Below are positions 1-8,524 of a stretch of DNA of 64,000 nt, piece by piece. Within the stretch, counting starts at the first letter, position 1. Each line of letters starts with the position of its first letter. The DNA comes from Haloarcula mannanilytica (GTDB taxonomy: Archaea; Halobacteriota; Halobacteria; Halobacteriales; Haloarculaceae): positions 80,435 to 144,434 of the forward strand of contig NZ_BIXZ01000009.1 in the NCBI RefSeq assembly GCF_005406125.1, read 5' to 3'. Position numbers and translations under genes: made by a program. Under the pieces are notes generated by a model. That model saw nothing but the letters and a program-made list of their open reading frames with translations. It was not told the DNA's origin and ran no database searches.

Positions 1-288
1 TTGCCCGCTGTCTCCGGTATTGAATGCAGTGAGGAACTCGTGGGGGTCGAAATCCAAATCCCGGTATTCGCCCACCGCACCGAAGTTACCATGTTCAGCC
101 TCATCGTCGTGATCGGAGGCGGCACTTGCCCGAGAACTCCCGAGTCCGACGGCTGCACTCCCGGCAACACCGAGACCGCCGAGCACCGTGCGGCGGCTGA
201 CGCTCGTCTCACCGGTGAGTGATTCGACCAGCCGCTCTTCAAGTCGTTCTGTGACGTCTGCTGCGCTACTGTAATCTATCGATGGCAT
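1..288 (-). CDS. Multicopper oxidase-like protein, N-terminal part (runs off the window)
   Basis: Only the first 96 codons lie in the window. The ATG at 288 is preceded by a good Shine-Dalgarno, GGAGGAG. The protein opens with an acidic, amphipathic stretch, then a Tat-type motif SRRTVLGG, a small-residue hydrophobic segment and an Ala-Ser-Ala region, so export through the Tat pathway is likely. After that comes a His/Asp-rich segment and DPHEFLTAFNTG, a context I recognise from haloarchaeal secreted multicopper oxidases; the copper ligands themselves would lie beyond the edge. It is downstream of, and co-directional with, a DtxR-type metal regulator, which fits control by metal status. The family call rests on the N-terminus only. 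Confidence 0.6.
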   Translation of the reverse strand, partial: MPSIDYSSAADVTERLEERLVESLTGETSVSRRTVLGGLGVAGSAAVGLGSSRASAASDHDDEAEHGNFGAVGEYRDLDFDPHEFLTAFNTGDSGQ

Positions 289-344
289 GATCTCCTCCGC
301 TGGTCAAGCCTCTTGATGCCCATAGGAGTCTCTTGAGCTATCCA

Positions 345-385
345 ACGTATATATTTGACTCATCTAAACTTTGATTGAGTCTAAA
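345..385 (-). promoter_or_regulatory. Promoter and candidate metal-regulator operator of the oxidase gene
   Basis: On the minus strand a TATA-like AAATATATA lies about 60 nt before the oxidase start. Immediately upstream is an imperfect inverted repeat, TTTAGACTCA (376-385) and TGAGTCAAA (354-362), 13 bp apart. Its position at the BRE/TATA edge suits a regulator. The neighbouring DtxR-type gene is the obvious candidate; this is inference. Confidence 0.45.
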
Positions 386-416
386 CTAATCGCTGGCGGA
401 CGAGGTTCCGACTCGG

Positions 417-1094
417 TTAGCTTGTATCCTCAGACAGAGATTGAGCGGATATAGAGCGGGCAACTTTCTCGGGAAGTGCAACTGGTTCGTCGCCACCGTC
501 GAGATCGAGTGTCACCATTCCAAATGAGGTGACCTCAACGATTTCCACTTCAGTTCCCGGGTGAATCCCGTGTTCGGACAGATATCGGAGTAGATCAGCG
601 TCTTCGTCTGGCACGCGTTCGATTCGAACGCTGTCGCCCACTTGATGATCGGCCAGTGTTTCACCGCATTTCGGTGCAGAAATATCCAGCTCCGCGGTGG
701 GAATCGGGTCGCCATGTGGGTCAACTGCGGGATCCCCTAACTGCTCTGCTATCCGGTCGGCGAATTGATTGCTGATGTGGTGTTCGAGGCGATCTGCTTC
801 GTCGTGCACCTCAGCCCAATCGTACTCGAGGTGATCCGTCAGATATCGTTCTAAAAGCCGGTGGTGGCGAATGATTTCGAGAGCGATAGGAATGCCGGTG
901 TCTGTGAGTTCAACCCCCTTGTAGGGCTCATGATGTACCAAATCACGCTCGGCCAATTTTTTCATCATACTGGTGACGGACGGCTGTTCTACACCCATAT
1001 GCTCAGCGAGCGTCGAGGTCCGCACCCGTTCATCCGTTTCGTCCTGGAGGTAATAGATCGCTTTGAGATAGTCCTCCATGATGGCGCTCAGCAT
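417..1094 (-). CDS. DtxR/IdeR-family metal-dependent transcriptional regulator
   Basis: Starts MLSAIMEDYLKAIYYLQ, the usual N-terminus of archaeal DtxR/SirR proteins, and is 225 aa, typical for the family. Residues 1-70 form the winged helix (RTSTLAEHMGVEQPSVTSMM is the HTH); about 70-140 is the metal-binding dimerisation domain with HHRLLERYL and DEADRLEHHIS, which supply His/Glu/Asp ligands; the C-terminal 75 residues are an SH3-like FeoA-type domain. An in-frame start 25 codons upstream is rejected because the ATG at 1094 sits about 26 nt from a TATA box, as expected for a leaderless transcript. Likely senses Fe2+ or Mn2+ and controls itself and the oxidase gene. Confidence 0.85.
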   Translation of the reverse strand: MLSAIMEDYLKAIYYLQDETDERVRTSTLAEHMGVEQPSVTSMMKKLAERDLVHHEPYKGVELTDTGIPIALEIIRHHRLLERYLTDHLEYDWAEVHDEADRLEHHISNQFADRIAEQLGDPAVDPHGDPIPTAELDISAPKCGETLADHQVGDSVRIERVPDEDADLLRYLSEHGIHPGTEVEIVEVTSFGMVTLDLDGGDEPVALPEKVARSISAQSLSEDTS

Positions 1095-1104
1095 TAGAAC
1101 GAAA

Positions 1105-1126
1105 TTAGACGAGACTAAGTTTATAG
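1105..1126 (-). promoter_or_regulatory. TATA box and candidate autoregulatory operator of the dtxR-type gene
   Basis: On the minus strand TATAAACT (about 1118-1125) is followed by TTAGTCTCGTCTAA (1105-1118), whose TTAG and CTAA ends form a short dyad. It shares TTAG(A/T)C with the repeat upstream of the oxidase gene. It lies between TATA and the leaderless start, a classic repressor position. Confidence 0.4.
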
Positions 1127-1283
1127 TTTTCTGCGTGTCGGCTTGTAGAGTCACCAGCTGTGGGTGCAATTCTGATGTCCGTGAGTCCGGTTATCGCCAC
1201 GGTCAACACTGGCATCGATTTTTCGGAGCTTCTTGGTGTGTTTCCAACTGACACCCAGAATGGCAAAACCGAGAGTTCGAACC

Positions 1284-1292
1284 TTTATAATA
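1284..1292 (+). promoter_or_regulatory. TATA box for the small histone-fold-like gene
   Basis: TTTATAATA centred about 29 nt before the ATG at 1317, preceded by CGAAC (BRE-like). The spacing predicts a leaderless or nearly leaderless mRNA. Confidence 0.6.
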
Positions 1293-1316
1293 TAGACAAT
1301 AGAAGTCCGCGTTGGA

Positions 1317-1484
1317 ATGTCTGACCTAATCGTCAAAGCAGCCGTGAAGGATGCACTCTCGGACCACAACGTCTCGGCAGATTTCTACGACGCCCTCAAC
1401 GAAGAGGTCGCCGAACTACTCGAGGACGCCGCAGAGCGTGCCGAGGCCAACGACCGGAAGACGGTCCAGCCCCGCGATCTGTAG
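1317..1484 (+). CDS. Small DUF1931-like histone-fold protein
   Basis: A 55-aa acidic protein beginning MSDLIVKAAVKDAL and ending RKTVQPRDL. The pattern of a short helix, a long central helix (FYDALNEEVAELLEDAAERAEAN) and a final helix with TVQPRDL is that of the histone fold in archaeal DUF1931-type proteins, where the last motif resembles the conserved T-(I/V)-x-P-x-D of histone helix 3. It stands alone with its own promoter. A DNA-binding or packaging role is plausible from the fold but not proven for this short family. Confidence 0.75.
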   Translation: MSDLIVKAAVKDALSDHNVSADFYDALNEEVAELLEDAAERAEANDRKTVQPRDL

Positions 1485-1559
1485 GCCTGCGTAACGCAGC
1501 CAACCCCGTCACTCGAACGTAGCTTTTTGATGTTCCTGTTCAGAAGTTAGGAAACGGAG

Positions 1560-2612
1560 ATGGCGGACGCACCGGATACCGAACGGCAGGCGGTCGAACC
1601 CGATGCAAAAGAGGTTCTCAGCGTGTCACAGCTGAACGACCGGATTGCGTCGGTCGTCCAGAACGCGCCTGCCCTCAACGGCGTCCGCTGTATCGGCGAG
1701 ATCACCGACCTCCACCAGAACAGTACGGCGCTTTACTTCACGCTCACCGACGGCGACGCCGAGCTCCCCTGTATGATCTGGGCGAACCGCTACCGGGAGA
1801 TGAAGGCCGACCTCGAGGACGGCACCGAGGTCATCCTCGAGGGTGATATCGACTACTGGGTCGAAGGTGGGAAAATCGACCTCAAACCGTGGGAGGTGAT
1901 CGTCGTCGGCGACGGCGATCAAGCAGCTGCCGTCGAGCGACTACGAAGCGAACTCGAAGAGCGTGGCTGGTTCGACGACGAGCAGAAACAGCGCCCGCCG
2001 GCGTTCCCAGAGCGGGTTGGGGTCGTAACCTCCCTCCGTGGCGATGCCCGTTATGACATCCAGAACGCGATCCACGAACAGGACCCTACCGTCGACATCC
2101 TAGTGAAGGACGCCACCGTCCAAGGGTCGGAGGCGCCCACGTCCATCGCGAACGGCATCCACCATCTGGACCGCTCCGAGGAGGTCGACTCGATCATCGT
2201 CGGCCGGGGTGGTGGGAGCGATTCGAACCTCCAGGCGTTCAACACCGAGCGGGTCGCAGAGGCTATCTTCACCACGAACACCCCGACCGTCACGGCGATC
2301 GGGCATACTGACGACCGGGTAATCGCAGAACAGGTGGCGGATGTCGCAACGATCACGCCGACGGCCGCCGGCGAGTATATCGCGAATTCGCGTGAGGAGT
2401 TCCTCGCGAGCGAGGTCAAGCCGCTGGCACAGCAACTCGACGCCGTGTACGAAACCTTCCAGCAAGAGCATGAACATGAACGGGAGCTTGCCGAAGCAGT
2501 CGACGAGGCGGCCGCACCCGAGGGCCTCTCGCCGGTCTACTACAAGGCCGCAATCGCTGTGCTGTTGTTGCTGTTGTTGGCCATCACTGGGCTTTGGTTG
2601 GGGATGATCTAA
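1560..2612 (+). CDS. xseA: Exonuclease VII large subunit-like protein (XseA) with a C-terminal membrane segment
   Basis: 350 aa. Residues about 20-110 are the N-terminal OB fold (VSQLNDRIASVVQNAP through GEITDLHQNSTALYFTLTD), followed by the nuclease-domain signatures RVGVVTSLRGDARYDI, VGRGGGSDSNLQAFNTE and TAIGHTDDRVIAEQVAD. ExoVII degrades single-stranded DNA to short oligonucleotides. The long coiled coil of bacterial XseA is much reduced, and the chain ends in a hydrophobic run (AVLLLLLLAITGLWLGMI) that looks like a transmembrane helix, which bacterial XseA lacks. xseB follows after 2 nt, so the pair is an operon. Confidence 0.85.
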   Translation: MADAPDTERQAVEPDAKEVLSVSQLNDRIASVVQNAPALNGVRCIGEITDLHQNSTALYFTLTDGDAELPCMIWANRYREMKADLEDGTEVILEGDIDYWVEGGKIDLKPWEVIVVGDGDQAAAVERLRSELEERGWFDDEQKQRPPAFPERVGVVTSLRGDARYDIQNAIHEQDPTVDILVKDATVQGSEAPTSIANGIHHLDRSEEVDSIIVGRGGGSDSNLQAFNTERVAEAIFTTNTPTVTAIGHTDDRVIAEQVADVATITPTAAGEYIANSREEFLASEVKPLAQQLDAVYETFQQEHEHERELAEAVDEAAAPEGLSPVYYKAAIAVLLLLLLAITGLWLGMI

Positions 2613-2614
2613 GC

Positions 2615-2797
2615 GTGGCAAACGACAAAGAGATCCACGACCGGCTGACCCGTGTCGAAGAAATCATTGAGCAGCTCGATGCGGACGAGTGTGACCTCGA
2701 TGAAGGGACAAGGCTCCACGAGGAAGGTCAGGAGCTCTTGGCCGAAGTGAGGCAAATTCTCGACAACGGGCGTGGAGAGGTCGTAGAACTCGAGTAG
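2615..2797 (+). CDS. xseB: Exonuclease VII small subunit-like protein (XseB)
   Basis: 60 aa from a GTG start 2 nt after the xseA stop. It is an all-helical acidic protein with the family pattern LTRVEEIIEQLDADECDLDEGTRLHEEGQELLAEVRQIL split across two helices; the short L-E-x-G-x-x-L-x-E-G-type turn is present in acidic form. It would assemble on the large subunit. A TTG at 2594 would overlap xseA and is less likely as the start. Confidence 0.8.
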   Translation: MANDKEIHDRLTRVEEIIEQLDADECDLDEGTRLHEEGQELLAEVRQILDNGRGEVVELE

Positions 2798-2812
2798 AGC
2801 GCCATTCTAATC

Positions 2813-2852
2813 TTAACCAACAGTCAACGGAATCTAACCTATTGTTGGTTAA
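2813..2852. repeat. Inverted repeat copy 1 (TTAACCAACA / TGTTGGTTAA)
   Basis: Arms 2813-2822 and 2843-2852 are perfect 10-bp reverse complements, 20 bp apart. First of eight copies; it lies between xseB and the T4SS-like operon whose first gene starts at 3000. Confidence 0.9.
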
Positions 2853-2999
2853 CGGTACCTTTGCGAGGTGAACGAACTCTCCGGTTATAATTTACTTTAG
2901 ATTTTTGCGCCAGTTGGTGGCCAGAAAGCATATACCGATCTTCTAGCTATCGCACCACCATGGACCGGGGTTCAACCGGTGCATACCCACCCCGCACAT

Positions 3000-3248
3000 A
3001 TGATCACACGGGCAGTCACCATCGAAGACATCGATGATCTGTACCTGACGTGGAACAGCCATATCAACGGGTCCGCCCTCTATCGCCGCGCCCTCCGAGA
3101 TGAGATGGAGCTTCGCGACGTCGACCCCGACGAGCTTCGAGATCTCTTCGAACGGGCCCGCGAACAGGGCTACACGAAAGACGAGATCGTCGACGAGACC
3201 AACCGCTACGCTGATCTGAAAGCACTCGTCGACGACGCAGAGGAGTAA
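3000..3248 (+). CDS. Small acidic hypothetical protein, first gene of the T4SS-like operon
   Basis: 82 aa from MITRAVTIEDIDDLY; an upstream in-frame ATG at 2979 is possible but adds an unconserved-looking MHTHPAH. Predominantly helical (ALYRRALRDEMELRDVDPDELRDLFERAREQGYTKDEIVDETNRYADL), no membrane segment, no cysteines. Six nt separate it from the next gene, so it is co-transcribed with the conjugation-like genes. Function unknown. Confidence 0.6.
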   Translation: MITRAVTIEDIDDLYLTWNSHINGSALYRRALRDEMELRDVDPDELRDLFERAREQGYTKDEIVDETNRYADLKALVDDAEE

Positions 3249-3254
3249 CCCGCT

Positions 3255-3677
3255 ATGTCACAGGACAATACGCCCTCCGAGACGGCTTCGAATCGCCCCG
3301 ACAGCCAGTCCACGGCATCGAGTAGGCTTCCCAGGCAAGCTATGTTTATCGTCGTCGCCCTGAGCCTGTTCGCTGTGGAACCCGCCGCCGCACAGACGAA
3401 TGCCGTCTGTAGTGCGGACAACCTTCCCAGCATGATCGAGGGCTTCTTCCAGCTTACCACGGCGCTGGGCATTGTCGGCCTCGCAGTCGTGTGGCAGGCC
3501 GACTCCCTTATCGAGATGTTCACGATCACGCCCGACCAAAAGAAGGGCCTCAAGCGCCACAAGCGCTCCGCGATGAAGTCCGCGGTCGTCCTCGTCGCCC
3601 TCGGGCCACTCTACACCGTCGCTGGGTCGATGATGAACCTCCCGCTGGCGCAGTGCGTCGACCTCGCCCCCTGGTAG
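3255..3677 (+). CDS. Small two-helix membrane protein of the T4SS-like operon (VirB2/pilin-like position)
   Basis: 140 aa. After a Ser/Thr-rich head there is a signal-like segment (AMFIVVALSLFAVEPAAAQ) ending in an Ala-rich cleavage-like site, then two further hydrophobic helices (FFQLTTALGIVGLAVVW and SAVVLVALGPLYTVAGSMMNL) separated by a Lys-rich cytoplasmic loop. Signal plus two helices with a basic loop is the architecture of VirB2-type pilins, and the gene precedes VirB6- and VirB4-like genes. There is no sequence proof of pilin function. Confidence 0.6.
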   Translation: MSQDNTPSETASNRPDSQSTASSRLPRQAMFIVVALSLFAVEPAAAQTNAVCSADNLPSMIEGFFQLTTALGIVGLAVVWQADSLIEMFTITPDQKKGLKRHKRSAMKSAVVLVALGPLYTVAGSMMNLPLAQCVDLAPW

Positions 3678-3705
3678 GTGACTACCACCCCCGTCGCGAG
3701 CCCCC

Positions 3706-5442
3706 ATGAAACAACGAGAGCTCTCCGTGCTAATGGCCGCCCTGTTCGTGACGAGCCTAGTCACGGGTCTCGTTACTGCAAGCCCGCCACGGCCAGGCAC
3801 GGAGGGGAATGGGCTCACTGAGAATGAATCAGCGACGCTGTGGTCTCGCGACGCGGACAACTACATCAGCCAGGAGGAGTATCAGCAGCGGTACGGCGAG
3901 AGCCGGACCGCGATGCACCAACTCGCAAACGGGACGGACATCACGTTCAAGCGCCCGCCGGCGACCGCGGCAACGTGGACCCGGAACGACTTCGAGGACC
4001 TCAACGCCGGTGGGGCAGAGACGTCCGTGCATCCACCACACGCTGACCTCAAGGACGGCGTCTTCATCGAAGATGCCCACGCCACGATCTTCGCGGTCCA
4101 GCCCTCCACACGCGGGCATCTCGAGTCCAGAGAGACCGCACTCTACATCGCGCCGAACGGGACGCTGCGGGGCTTCGTCGACTATCGCGTTCGGGTTCCG
4201 AACGGGAGTTCCTCCGAGAACACGACCATCGAGTGGTCGCTCACGAGCAACGAGGTCGAGGAGGTTCGATTGAAGAAGAATGGCGAAACCATCGTCGAGC
4301 GTGACGGCTCGCACACGCCGGCCCTCGACTACCAGATCGAGGATGACTGGAGTGCAAACCTCACGCTTGAAGCCGAGATCAGCGTCCGGTTGAAGAAGAC
4401 CACGCGAATCGACCGAGGCGACGAGACCGATGTCGAGGTCACGTATCGTACCGAGTCGCTCAACGTCTCGGACTCGATCGCCGTCGAGATCTACGACCTC
4501 TCGGCGTACCCCTACTACGCCGAGTATCCCAATGGTGACGCCGGTGTGGCTATCTTCCAGTCCAGACCGTGGCAGGGGTACACGCTCACGGAGAATGGAA
4601 GCGCACGAGTCCGTGGCGTCTGGCGGTTCTACACCGCGCGGAACACCAACTGGGACACGCTCGTTCGGTCGAATCGGACCGACAGCGCCACCGTCGAGTC
4701 TGACGCGATTCCGGTCTATGTTCACGCGTATCCGTCGCGAATCGGCCCCCGTGCCGAACCAGTTCGCGATGGCCCAGAGATCATCGACACCTGGGGTACT
4801 GACCGACCGTCTCCGGACGGCACTCTCGGTGAGAACATCAACATCGACATCGTCAACCAGTCGTACACGACGACGTACGGTGTTGCGGTTCGCGCGGAGA
4901 ACGTCGACCGCGACGCGCTCCAAGTAGCGGGGATCGTGCGGGGTGTGAACGCCTCGATTGTGGCACCTGACGCTGGCTCCGAGCGGCAGCTCCGGCGCAG
5001 TAATCTGACAGTCGAGGTTCTCCAGCAGAACGAAAGCCAGGCCACACTCCGCATCGAACTCCGTGACAACGAAACCGGCGCACCAATCGTGCTCAGCGAT
5101 CCTGACCGACGATATCCAATCGGTGGAAGCACTCGCAACGGCTACATCACCGTCGCGGAGCAGCGTGTCCAGACCAACGCCTCCGGGGTGGCGATTGTGA
5201 CGATCGACGAGCCGGGTATCTACACGGCTCGGTACCACCCAGGCTCGTGGCTCGGGCACAACCCCGCATATGTGAGTGCGACGGCTACTGCTCGGTGGCA
5301 TCCGCTCGGCACCATCGACGGTTGGTTCGCGTTTATTTTCGAGGTCGGCTGGCAGCTCATCCCGTTTATTGTGATGTTCTACGCAGGCAAGCGGCTCCTC
5401 CGAATGCTCGGTCCAGAAGACATCTTCCAACGGAACCCATAG
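3706..5442 (+). CDS. Large secreted, C-terminally membrane-anchored protein of the T4SS-like operon
   Basis: 578 aa. An N-terminal signal (VLMAALFVTSLVTGLVTA) is followed by a long Asn/Thr-rich, beta-type ectodomain with many N-x-S/T sequons (for example NGT, NES, NTT), which suits extracellular N-glycosylation in haloarchaea. A single C-terminal helix (AFIFEVGWQLIPFIVMFYA) and a short basic tail anchor it. The segment near 460-530 reads like an Ig- or carboxypeptidase-regulatory-like beta domain. Probably a surface component of the mating apparatus; I do not recognise a named family. Confidence 0.65.
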   Translation: MKQRELSVLMAALFVTSLVTGLVTASPPRPGTEGNGLTENESATLWSRDADNYISQEEYQQRYGESRTAMHQLANGTDITFKRPPATAATWTRNDFEDLNAGGAETSVHPPHADLKDGVFIEDAHATIFAVQPSTRGHLESRETALYIAPNGTLRGFVDYRVRVPNGSSSENTTIEWSLTSNEVEEVRLKKNGETIVERDGSHTPALDYQIEDDWSANLTLEAEISVRLKKTTRIDRGDETDVEVTYRTESLNVSDSIAVEIYDLSAYPYYAEYPNGDAGVAIFQSRPWQGYTLTENGSARVRGVWRFYTARNTNWDTLVRSNRTDSATVESDAIPVYVHAYPSRIGPRAEPVRDGPEIIDTWGTDRPSPDGTLGENINIDIVNQSYTTTYGVAVRAENVDRDALQVAGIVRGVNASIVAPDAGSERQLRRSNLTVEVLQQNESQATLRIELRDNETGAPIVLSDPDRRYPIGGSTRNGYITVAEQRVQTNASGVAIVTIDEPGIYTARYHPGSWLGHNPAYVSATATARWHPLGTIDGWFAFIFEVGWQLIPFIVMFYAGKRLLRMLGPEDIFQRNP

Positions 5443-5445
5443 TCC

Positions 5446-6282
5446 ATGACTAGAAACCACCCACACATCAGTCGGCGAACCGCCCTCCGAACAGTCGCCA
5501 GCGCTGCGCTCGCAGGCGTCGCTGGTTGTCTGAACGACAATGGCGGTTCTGGGACGCCTAGTGACGGAACGACTTCTCCAGATGGCAAAGGCCCACTTAC
5601 GCGAGTCGCTGTCGAGGGGACTACACTCGTCGTCGAACTCTCCGAAGAGGCCGACGTCGACCAAGTCAACCTCATCCAACCGAACGGCGAGCTATTCGGG
5701 AAGCGTGACGTAGCCGCAGGTGCTCAGCAGGTCTCATTCGAGATTGGTACCGCGTATGCGTCTGGTGAGTACCGCGTACTCGCGTTGAAAGGCGAGGAGA
5801 CAGTAGTTGAGACCACGACTGAACTCCGTCCAGAGATTCAGATACAGGATGTTGGACTCTATCGAAATAATCCAGATAAGCCGTGGGACGAAGTCTATGG
5901 CGAGAGCGAGACGGACCGGATCAAGAATGGCGAGGCATTCGTCACGGTAGAGAACACAGGGAGTGGTCCAGAAGCGATAACTGAACTGATCTTCTCCGGG
6001 GACGTTCCCAATCCAATTGAGAACCCCAGAGGCAGTGGAATGCACGAAACCGACCAGGTAGTAGTCTCCCCTGGCGAGACGGCCGACCTGTTCAGTAATT
6101 CGTTCCCGTTCGGTTCAGAGAGTGAGGACGGAATGGGGTGTTCCCCAGATGGTAACAGCGGCCAGTTCACGGTTATCGTCGAGACCCGAGTCAGTGGCAA
6201 TCGAGTCACGAGTACCTATGATGTCCAGTACACCGGGTCTGACGAGATGACTGACTGTGAGGTCACGATCACGGAGACCTGA
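5446..6282 (+). CDS. Tat-exported lipoprotein
   Basis: 278 aa, starting 4 nt after the previous gene. The N-terminus has SRRTALRTVASAALAG and then the lipobox AGVAGC, typical of haloarchaeal Tat lipoproteins with Cys25-26 as the lipidated residue. The mature part is a Gly/Ser/Thr linker followed by beta-rich domains (one at about 50-125, one at about 130-275 with two cysteines near VSGE-like DGMGCSPDG and TDCEVT). No enzyme motif seen. Its place inside the operon suggests a cell-surface accessory of the secretion complex. Confidence 0.7.
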   Translation: MTRNHPHISRRTALRTVASAALAGVAGCLNDNGGSGTPSDGTTSPDGKGPLTRVAVEGTTLVVELSEEADVDQVNLIQPNGELFGKRDVAAGAQQVSFEIGTAYASGEYRVLALKGEETVVETTTELRPEIQIQDVGLYRNNPDKPWDEVYGESETDRIKNGEAFVTVENTGSGPEAITELIFSGDVPNPIENPRGSGMHETDQVVVSPGETADLFSNSFPFGSESEDGMGCSPDGNSGQFTVIVETRVSGNRVTSTYDVQYTGSDEMTDCEVTITET

Positions 6283-6284
6283 CG

Positions 6285-7400
6285 ATGGTTGATCTCATTG
6301 ACGTCGTCCTTGAGGGCATCAAGGGCGTCGTTGAGTGGTTCATCGGGCTGTTCATGGACGGTCTCAGGTCGGGGTATGAGACTCTGACTGAGGGAATGTT
6401 CGGAACCCCGACCCCAGAGACGAACGGAGCCTTTGTCTTCGGTGAACCGACCAATGCACCCTGGCCAGCGATTCACGATGCTCTCATCGGCGGCGAAATC
6501 ATGCTGATTGCCCTGTTGCTCCTTGTAATGAGTGTTCAGGGCCGTCACACGGTTCGGATCTTCAATATTGGAAGTGCCTACGAAGCCCGAAAAACGAAGA
6601 AGACGGCCTGGGTCGGTGCTTTTCTAATCATTACGTGGTATTGGGTTGGAACTCTCGCACTCTACCTCGTCGACGGGTTCACCATTGCACTAATGCCGGA
6701 GCTTTCCTCGGTAGCCTCGGCAATGCTTCAGTTCTTGGGAGCAGCCATCACAAACCCTGGACTGGGGCTATTGTTCGCCGTGATTGGTGGAATCTCAATG
6801 TGGGCTCTGGAGGCGCTGTTCTACATCCGGATGATCCTGCTCTATGTCTACCTGTACGGAATGCCGATCGCTATTGCACTGGCCTACGGAAACATTCCGG
6901 TCGTATCCGATATCGCAATGGGGTTCTGCAAACGGTTTGTCCCGTTGGCTGTCCTCCCGCTCCCGGCAGCGATGGTCCTCAAGGGGTACGACTTGATCTA
7001 CGGCGGTGGGACGCTCACGCCAGGAACAGCGTTCCTCAAATATCTCGTCGCGGCGTCCCTCCCACTGGTCGCTCTCTACATCACGTGGAAGACGTTCAAA
7101 TACGCGACTCCGCTGACGGCCAAAGTCGTCGGCGGTGCGACCAAAGGCGCAGCACTCGTTGGCGGTGTCGCCGCTGGAGCCTACGTCGGTGGCGCCGGCG
7201 TCGCGACGACTGCCGCTCGGTGGGGGCCGAAGGCCGCCGCTGGCCACGCCGTCGCGCAAAAAGCGGCTGCCCGCGGTGGACATGGAGGAAACGATGGCGG
7301 CACGCCGTCGTACCGTCGAACAGAGAATGATCCTGGTGGAGCGACAGCGGAATCGGCGAGTGATGACAGCGGGATGGAGTTTGATCGAGGAATCCACTAA
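6285..7400 (+). CDS. Polytopic membrane protein, VirB6/TrbL-like position
   Basis: 371 aa with about six hydrophobic helices between residues 60 and 275 (for example IMLIALLLLVMS, GAFLIITWYWVGTLALYLV, GLGLLFAVIGGISMWAL, LVAASLPLVALYITW) and a long Gly/Ala-rich cytoplasmic tail ending in a disordered acidic segment. This is the usual build of VirB6/TrbL channel proteins. It is separated by 2 nt from each neighbour, between the lipoprotein gene and the VirB4-like module, which supports the assignment. Similarity is architectural, not by signature motif. Confidence 0.65.
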   Translation: MVDLIDVVLEGIKGVVEWFIGLFMDGLRSGYETLTEGMFGTPTPETNGAFVFGEPTNAPWPAIHDALIGGEIMLIALLLLVMSVQGRHTVRIFNIGSAYEARKTKKTAWVGAFLIITWYWVGTLALYLVDGFTIALMPELSSVASAMLQFLGAAITNPGLGLLFAVIGGISMWALEALFYIRMILLYVYLYGMPIAIALAYGNIPVVSDIAMGFCKRFVPLAVLPLPAAMVLKGYDLIYGGGTLTPGTAFLKYLVAASLPLVALYITWKTFKYATPLTAKVVGGATKGAALVGGVAAGAYVGGAGVATTAARWGPKAAAGHAVAQKAAARGGHGGNDGGTPSYRRTENDPGGATAESASDDSGMEFDRGIH

Positions 7401-7402
7401 CA

Positions 7403-8524
7403 ATGTCAGCAGATCAAGACGCGGCAGCACGGCGCATCATGGATCAGTTCGGCGAGGAGAGCCGCATCCCGTATCTCAATATCGAGGAAGGGGACGTCGG
7501 CATGCTCATCGCCTTCCCCATTATTGGGCTGTTTATCGCGGGCCTCACCGGGATCGAATCACTGGCCCTCCCGTTCGTTGCTGGCGGGCTTGGCTTTGGC
7601 GTCGCCGTCATCTACGTCTCACCAACCCATCTGAACGCCTGGACGTGGACAAAAGACGTCTATCGGTACCTCAAACGGCCTCAGGTCACGTTCAGTGCGC
7701 CCGCCGACGCCGACACCAGTACCAACGAGTCAGAGCGCAACGAGGGCGGACTCGCGAACTACACGCCGTTCAAGCCGGACGAGCGAACGCAGGACCTCAC
7801 GAACATCAAGCGGGCGTGGCCGGGCGCTGGTGCCATCCAGCGTGAAGACGGCGCGATGGAGGCGTTCATCGAGATCGATCCAGCCAACATGGACTTCGCG
7901 ATGTCCGACGACTGGGCGCAGCTGCAAGACGCTGGCGAAGAGTTCGCCAACAAAGAACTGGACTCGAAGCTCAAACTCCACGCCACAACCCGTTCCTTCC
8001 CAGTCGAGCAGATCACCGAGACCATCGAAGATCGACTCACTGACGAAGACGTCACAGAGAACCCGATCTTCAAAGAACTCCTCGAGGAGTACCGGGAGAC
8101 ACGGCCGAAGGAGATGCGTGACCGGGGCATCCAGCAGGTTCGGTACTACATCGGCGTTGAAGTCAGCCCGATAGAGGTCTACGACCGCTTCCGCGACGAG
8201 GGGACTCCCGCCGAGAAGCTGACCCAGTTCCCGGTCATCGGCTTCCTGTTCAACCCGTTCGTCACCCGCCGCGAGGACCTCACCGACGTCGAACGCCGTG
8301 CCAAGATGTTCGAGAAACTCGACAGCCGCGTCAACGACGTGCGCGCCGAGTTCATCCAGCAAGCGTCGGGGTGGTCCGCACGCCGGCTCAGCACGGTCGA
8401 GCTGTTCGTCCTGAATATGGACTTCTGGAACGGCCGCGAACACGACTACGACGAGGCGGAGCGTGTCGTTCGCGACCAATCGATCATCGGCCACTCGCGC
8501 CGGGAGGACCCACACGATGCGTAA
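7403..8524 (+). CDS. T4SS membrane protein with VirB3-like helices and a VirB4-N-like soluble domain
   Basis: 373 aa. Two adjacent hydrophobic helices at about 33-75 (GMLIAFPIIGLFIAGLTG and ALPFVAGGLGFGVAVIY) resemble VirB3/PrgI. The rest is soluble, with a ferredoxin-like pattern (FIEIDPANMDFAMSDDW, KLKLHATTRSFPVEQITETIE, RYYIGVEV) reminiscent of the N-terminal domain of VirB4/CagE ATPases. It overlaps the next gene, a VirB4 ATPase, by 8 nt. I infer a membrane partner that recruits the ATPase. Confidence 0.55.
   Translation: MSADQDAAARRIMDQFGEESRIPYLNIEEGDVGMLIAFPIIGLFIAGLTGIESLALPFVAGGLGFGVAVIYVSPTHLNAWTWTKDVYRYLKRPQVTFSAPADADTSTNESERNEGGLANYTPFKPDERTQDLTNIKRAWPGAGAIQREDGAMEAFIEIDPANMDFAMSDDWAQLQDAGEEFANKELDSKLKLHATTRSFPVEQITETIEDRLTDEDVTENPIFKELLEEYRETRPKEMRDRGIQQVRYYIGVEVSPIEVYDRFRDEGTPAEKLTQFPVIGFLFNPFVTRREDLTDVERRAKMFEKLDSRVNDVRAEFIQQASGWSARRLSTVELFVLNMDFWNGREHDYDEAERVVRDQSIIGHSRREDPHDA

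Noticed and set aside
3829..5679. Very long minus-strand open frame (616 codons) opposite the secreted protein gene
   Set aside because: Its product is Arg/Val-rich with no domain logic and the plus-strand frame has signal peptide, sequons and operon spacing. Long antisense frames are expected in GC-rich DNA.
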